A stretch of DNA of 64,000 nucleotides, from NCBI GenBank assembly GCA_963969495.1, contig OZ018335.1:86879256-86943255 (forward strand), written 5' to 3'. The notes beneath the pieces were generated by a model. It had not been told where the DNA came from, searched no databases, and saw nothing but the letters and a program-made list of their open reading frames with translations. The stretch is from Ceratothoa steindachneri. Lineage: Eukaryota; Arthropoda; Malacostraca; Isopoda; Cymothoidae. Within the stretch, counting starts at the first letter, position 1. Each line of letters starts with the position of its first letter. Below are positions 59,191 to 64,000 of this stretch, piece by piece. The position numbers were made by a program, and so were the translations under genes.

Positions 59191-60530
59191 TCGATTTGAA
59201 GAATGCTTTTAATTGCATTAAAAAGGATCTTTTCCTTGGGGCTGCCTATGAGCCAATTCTTTCTTCAAGTAAAATGTTAAATCAAACATACTCCCGGCCA
59301 ACCTCACTCTTGTTTGGGGATTTTGCTACTGATACTTGGATGTTTGTCAATTGCCGATGCCCCCGCAAATATTTTTGATGACCTTGAGTTCATCAGTTCT
59401 GGATTTACCAAAAAGGGGCAAGAGATTAATAGCTCCAAATGTGAGTTGACTATCAAAAATGATGATAATACTCAAGTTATTCGTCAAAAATTCAAAGTAG
59501 TTCTCCCAAGTGTCAAGATTGTGCCTTTGGATGATCTGTCTGTATTGGGCTCTTTCATCACTGGGGAAGCAATCAGACAGGCTATAGACACAAAACATGA
59601 GCCCCTAAAACGAATGATATCCCGCATCAAATTAATTTATCCACACCAAGCTTTTATCCTATTAAAAATTTATTTTCTTTATCTAAGCTGCATTACCTCT
59701 TGAGATCTTCTCCCGCCTCCACAAAGATGATAGCTTTGGAGTCTTTTGATGACTCTGTGAGAGATGCTGCCTACAAACTAATCGACATTGACTTTTTAAA
59801 GTGATTCATGGACTTAGGCAACTCTCCCAATTCCGTTGGGTGGCTTAGAAATACAATTGACACAGGACATTTCTCTCCCTGGGTACATATTATCCTTGAT
59901 TTCAGTTAACCATTTAATGCAAGCTGTTCTTTCACCGGTTACCGGTTTGGCTGAAGTGGACATGGTGGCTGAAACTATTAGATTCTGGAGAGAGATACTT
60001 GGGGATAATGCCTTTGAGCATGAAAATTAGAACCGCTTGAAACAGAAATGTTGGGATCTACCTTTTGCTCTCTCCAAACTGAATGACCACACAGAGAGGG
60101 GATATCAGGTTGAAAGACCCGGTTTCTAGCCGTGGGGCATCCTGATAGTGGCTGTTGGTTGTCAGCCATACCGCTTCCATCTTTGGGAACTCAGTTGGAT
60201 ACAGAAACCCTTAGAGATGCCATAGGTTTGAGGGTCGGTGCGCCAATTTTTTAGCGATATAGGTGTAAATGCGGATCTGGTGTTGATTCTCTCGGGCTGC
60301 ATCTCTTGTCTTGTCAGCTGGTTGCCGGAAAGATACATAGACATTCGGCCCTCAATGACAGAGTATGCCGAACTCGAAACAGAGCGGGATTGCCAGCTGC
60401 TGTGGAGCCAGCTGGACTTAATCGATGAGATGGTAAGCATCCAAAGGGGATAACAATGTTTCCTTTTAAGAATAGAAAGAGTCTGTGTTGGGATGTGACA
60501 TGTGTCACGTATATAATTGTCTTCTTTAGT
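59191..60530 (+). pseudogene. RT C-terminal half and nuclease of the LINE
   Basis: The open block 59314-59703 carries IFDDLEFISSGFTKKGQEIN and VPLDDLSVLGSFITGEAIRQ and a thumb region with RIKLIYPHQAFILL. After stops, GGLEIQLTQDISLPGYI (59839-59895) and VDMVAETIRFWREILGDN follow, then the Cys/His and nuclease motifs. Several frameshifts. The sequence between motif A and this block is shorter than expected, so an internal deletion removed the YxDD motif. Confidence 0.6.
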
Positions 60531-60870
60531 TTATTTCTCATTTACCTCGTAAAAAATTGTTGATCAGAGGACACGTACACATGTACGATTAAAAGGAGGC
60601 TGCCCTCCTAAATTGTATACAGGTGATGAGTTTGGGTACATTTTTCTGTGCCAAAGAGAGACAAGCCTTCCTACGAGGACAGAACATGCTATTTTGGATG
60701 GTTTGGTTCTTTTTTTGGTTTATCTTTACTGTATTTGTTAGGTTGAGTGTTTTTTTGCCTTTTCTTTAATTCAGCCTATTTGCCAGCTACAATTTAAATG
60801 ATTGTGTAATTAAAATTAGTCCTCAAGTTGAACACCTTTATATAGAATAAAAATTTACTCGTTAAAAAAC

Positions 60871-61245
60871 TTGTTCAGGAATCTTTCAATAACTCTGATT
60901 GTCTTTGGCATTTTGTGCCGATGATGTGTTTAGAGGCGGTCCTGAACTTCGACCTTTTTACGCTTCGGGTTTCTACCTAGATTACAAGAATTCTTACTTT
61001 TTGAGGGAAATTTCTTACCATTCTTGCCATAATTACCCTCAGTAGTCTCTTTTCTAGGGCACTATAAGTAATTGTACCTTTGCATATTTCCACTTCTTTT
61101 GACCCCCACTTACTCCATTCAAACTTAAACAAACAATTTCTAACGATGAATCCATCATAGGGTTTTTTGATTCCTCCTTTTAACTAAAAAGCAATAATGT
61201 TCTGTTCAACAGCCAATGTGTCTCTTACGATTTCTCCGTTACCAG
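60871..61245. other. End of the second intron
   Basis: AT-rich to about 61200, then a clear acceptor (pyrimidine-rich tctcttacgatttctccgtt, then accag). No coding sequence seen. Confidence 0.5.
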
Positions 61246-61405
61246 GTATGACCTCCATTTTTTGGTGAGTGACGACCGGCATCAGCAGAAGAACATATCA
61301 GCCAAGGTTTTTGTTGAGGTGCACCTTGTATCGAGGGAGCTTTTGCGTTCATCACTTCCCCTCTTGCTCGATGTTCCCCCAGATACCTTAATTTTAAACG
61401 ACAAG
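61246..61405 (+). CDS. CadN: Cadherin-N-like gene, internal exon c
   Basis: A 160-bp exon lies between accag (ends 61245) and a consensus donor gtaag (61406). Its first base completes the Arg codon begun by exon b; 53 codons follow and it ends in phase 0. The protein starts YDLHFLVSDDRHQQKNISAK V, continuing the 'GRYxLxFxVxDxxHxQxxIxAxVxVxV' strand pattern of the arthropod classic-cadherin membrane-proximal domain. It then diverges (HLVSRELLRSSLPLLLDVPP DTLILNDK). The later EGF, laminin-G, transmembrane and cytoplasmic parts must lie beyond the window. Matching phases across two very long introns make the exon chain a strong call. Confidence 0.85.
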
Positions 61406-61871
61406 GTAAGTAAATTTCATGAACAATTTACCTTAGCAACTATGGAAGTATTCGCTGTCCAGTCTACCTCCCTGGTAGATGAAAGACATGCGAATAACGT
61501 GATATTAATCTGAATATTCATTGCGGTTCAGGGCCAAAAGAATAGGTCATGACAAAGGTATCTGAGAGAATGATGAGCTGGAATTTGTCTTAAGAAATTT
61601 AGATCAAACCAGCAGTTACTGCTTAATAGCAAAGAGGAAAGATGTTGAGTTAATATATCCCTCACTGAGCACATAATAGGTAAAAGTTGACTAGTGAATT
61701 TGGAGTTAAAAGGGCAGTCTTGATGAAGTAGAATCCGTCCTGGAACTGCATATCATGTTGTGTTTGCTCTTCATAATGCTTAAGAACTGGAAAAGCATTT
61801 AACATTTCACTTCATCCACTGGATCATTATTTAATTTATTAAAGAAAAAGGCATAAACCATCAATAGTCGC
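61406..61871. other. Start of the next cadherin intron
   Basis: Begins with a consensus donor. Plain AT-rich sequence without features. Confidence 0.5.
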
Positions 61872-62200
61872 TTTACAGAAAATGCTAAATGACAATGTTG
61901 CATATTCAATCCGCAAATATCATATGAAGTCATATAATCTTCGATTCAGTGAAAACTGAGTGGGATCATTTTCAAAATTTTTAAACCTACCTACAGCTTT
62001 TGATCAAGATGTAAGGTTATTTATGTGACGTCATTGTAGGTTTAAAAATTTGAAAAAAATCCCACTCAGTCTTCAATGAATCCAAGATTATACTCCACAA
62101 TTTGATTTTATATGATATTTTCTGATTAAATATGCAACGTTTTCAATTCCGGTAATTTTACTCTTTTTACGAGCGTTTTTTTCTTTTGCATTTTCTGTAA
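61872..62200. repeat. Fold-back (MITE-like) element
   Basis: 61872-61990 and 62036-62200 are inverted copies. Inner arms of 57 bp agree at nearly nine bases in ten (shared actgagtgggat and aatttttaaacctac). Outer arms (ttacagaaaatgc, gttgcatatt, atatcatat) agree with indels. The 45-bp loop contains a tgacgtca palindrome. No coding capacity. Confidence 0.8.
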
Positions 62201-63722
62201 GGAACTACTTATAAATAATCCTACCGCAAATTGAAGTCATTATTTAAAGTATAAAAATCATCAGAAGTCCTTAGAAATAATTACCTGATTCTCAGACTTC
62301 ATTCATTCTTTGATAGTCTTAATTCCAGATAAGCTGAGGTAATAATTCTACCAAGAAACTTTTAATGTGACGATAAACCACATATTCGTATTAATGCATA
62401 TAGTTCTTTAACATATATTTAAAAAATATATAAAAGTGATGAAACATTGAAAGCTTTTATACTTTACAATAAAATTGTCACAATGCAGGGAAATACCTTA
62501 GATTACATTGCTATCTACACCGAGGTGGATTGATATAGGAGGAATTTCTTCCTTAACAAAGGGTAAGATAGAGCAGCCGTTTACTCACGCACATATGAGG
62601 TTGCTTTTCTTGAGTCACGTTCATTAAGGTTCATCCCTCACCATTTCTTATTACATCACTAACGCCTTGATTTCTAAATTATTAATAAAAAGAATGTGAT
62701 GTTGAGCAGAAAAAGGTGCTTTCAACATTGCCGTTAGAATGCCCAAAAAAGAGTGAGTTAGTACATATTGTGAAAGGTTTAGTTTATGTTATTTGCCAAT
62801 AAAAGAATCAGCTGGACGTATTCCTTTAGCTTTAAAGCTGTTTCACTCCATAAATCATGGAAAGAAAAAAAAATTCAACAGAATGGAAGTGGATTAATAT
62901 TTGTGAGCACAAAAAAATTAAATTAGGAATTAAAAATGATCAAAAATTTGAAGAATCTAAAAACTGCTCACAATTTTTCGAGATACCTATTCGTTTATTT
63001 GATTTAATCTTGGAATTTTTCTTGCTATTTAAATTTGTTAAGTAACCTGGGATAATTTTCTTTAAATCATGCTTTATTTTATAATCACATAAATGCACAA
63101 TTGAAAAGGGGGTATTTTTTATTCCTATTTATATTTTGTGCCAATCTTCTCTGAAGAGAAAAAAATAATAATGTAAAAAAGAAATATTTTAACTCTCTGA
63201 CAAAAGTTTCTAGCACTTAGAATTTATTCCTCGTGATAGAACGGGTTAAGGCCGCGTTAATTTCAACCACTATCACATGTTATTTAAAAACACGATGCTC
63301 CCCACGTGCATCTTCGCTTTGAAGCTGGGCGCCTTATCGCACCCACCTGAGTCAATGTTTAAACAAGGAGGTTAATCATCCACCCCCCCCGTTCGCCCCA
63401 TCTGCCGATCACGCCAGATTGAGTTAGGCTTATGGGCAGATAAGGCTTGTTCTCAGGCTCGGCTGTGCATTCCCTCGAAGCTCCCACTCCATTGTCCCCC
63501 ACGCCAAGGGAGTGTCTCGACTATTTAGATGGAAACTTTACCACTAAGATCAGATTGGAGATCCAGATTTTTGTTGTGAAACATCACCACCACCCTCGCT
63601 CACCTTGTGCGCCAAGGGGCCGCGACCTCGAGATTCACCATCACTTTTCCAAAAGAAGGACAATATCCCTTGAGTGCCAAGGTTCGAGCCTCCGTGACGC
63701 CGAGTCCACAAAGGCTTCCCCC
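62201..63722. other. Intron sequence, right part GC-richer
   Basis: AT-rich to about 63230, then a GC-rich segment with a C run (63383-63390) and a 110-codon + frame (63447-63779) that ends inside the tandem array and has no recognised features. No next cadherin exon was recognised. Confidence 0.4.
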
Positions 63723-64000
63723 TTGTTGTTCAGAAAGAGAACAAAGTTAGAACAGCTATTGTTCGTTCGAGCCCATTGACAAGAAACGGTTCTCCCCTCC
63801 CCCCCCCCCTCCCTTGTTGTTCAGAAGAGAACAACGTAGAACAGCCATTGTTCGTTTGGGCTCGTTCGCCAAGAAACGGTTCTCACCCTTCCCCTGTTGT
63901 TCAGAAAGAGAACAACGTTAGAACAGCCATTGTTCGTTAGAGCCCGTTGACAAGAAACGGTTCTCCCCCCTCCCCCCTGTTGTTCAGAAGAGAACAACGT
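63723..64000 (+). repeat. Tandem array, about 80-91-bp unit, runs off the window
   Basis: Four unit starts at 63723, 63814, 63894 and 63977 (ttgttgttcagaa...gagaacaa). Each unit ends in aagaaacggttctc plus a variable C/T run, which explains the period changes (91, 80, 83). The fourth copy is cut by the end of the window. Confidence 0.9.

Larger units (their letters stand above)
58080..60870 (+). mobile_element. LINE with restriction-like endonuclease signature, degenerate
   Basis: The + strand reads in order: a short zinc-finger-like segment (CPGRSTFRHSGGLLETC-type, near 58200-58250); an N-terminal linker (PNYARRRRIYSKYADFHIRG, 58605-58665); RT entry blocks (SSGRPDWLTQGHLKSLFSCE, LLSNLSNFVNLLLHDGV, CTLRRLAAKIG, 58840-59105); motif A (MIDLKNAFNCIKKDLFLGAA, 59187-59246); a C-terminal RT/thumb part (INSSKCELTIKNDD, PLGGLEIQL, 59430-59860); and a Cys/His cluster (CKCGSGVDSLGLHLLSC, 60273-60325) followed by RAGLPAVVEPAGLN ... 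DGKHPKGITMFPFK ... LCWDVTCV (60380-60510). The last part matches the PD-(D/E)XK-type nuclease pattern of endonuclease-at-C-terminus LINEs. The RT motif C (xDD) region is not recoverable. Ends and target duplication not resolved. Confidence 0.65.

Noticed and set aside
63447..63779. 110-codon + frame with His-rich stretch, candidate next cadherin exon
   Set aside because: No cadherin, EGF or laminin-G motif, and it runs into the tandem array; splice-site support is lacking.

Overview
This is a 64 kb piece of AT-rich, intron- and repeat-dominated animal DNA. I read it as arthropod. It carries three exons of an invertebrate classic cadherin, abundant Tc1/mariner relics, LINE, Penelope and Ty3/gypsy relics, and about ten long (TA)n microsatellites. 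The style would suit a parasitic copepod, but nothing here proves the species. No bacterial operons, rRNA genes, CRISPR arrays or convincing complete tRNA genes were seen.

The only host gene I can support is a Cadherin-N-type gene on the + strand. Its exons lie at 4441-4652, 25218-25378 and 61246-61405. The splice phases agree at both internal junctions, and the joined reading runs from the last extracellular cadherin repeat into the membrane-proximal domain typical of invertebrate classic cadherins. The introns are about 20.6 kb and 35.9 kb, and the rest of the window is intronic.

The introns are a graveyard of mobile elements. From left to right: a gag-like relic (about 0.3-1 kb); a mariner-family C-terminal relic (5.5 kb, -); a LINE RNase H relic (9.1 kb, -); an internally deleted mariner (10.08-10.95 kb); a broken copy of a multicopy unknown protein family (13-15.3 kb, +); Tc1 relics with a repeated core (18.3-19.3 kb, +); a nearly full-length but frameshifted L2-like LINE (20-22.9 kb, +); a cluster of fold-back and tandem repeats (29-31.5 kb); a second RNase H relic (35.7 kb, +); a Tc1 relic (36.2-37.3 kb, -); a Penelope-like relic with about 300-bp inverted terminal repeats (39.1-40.9 kb, +); a second unknown multicopy family (41.3-42.7 kb, -); and a second mariner with the same internal deletion, sitting inside a (TA)n tract (43.35-44.26 kb). 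Next come a LINE relic (45-46.3 kb, +) butted against a large degenerate Ty3/gypsy element (about 46.3-53.9 kb, -), and a LINE with a restriction-like endonuclease signature that carries a perfect 58-bp palindrome (58.1-60.9 kb, +). The window ends in a fold-back element (61.9-62.2 kb) and a tandem array that runs off the edge.

The items most worth a second look are the gypsy element, which appears to carry a second aspartic-protease domain between RNase H and integrase; the two mariners sharing one deletion junction; the Penelope-like element with inverted termini; and the palindrome. All mobile-element coding regions look inactive, except that the 128-residue N-terminal DNA-binding ORF of mariner copy 2 is open.
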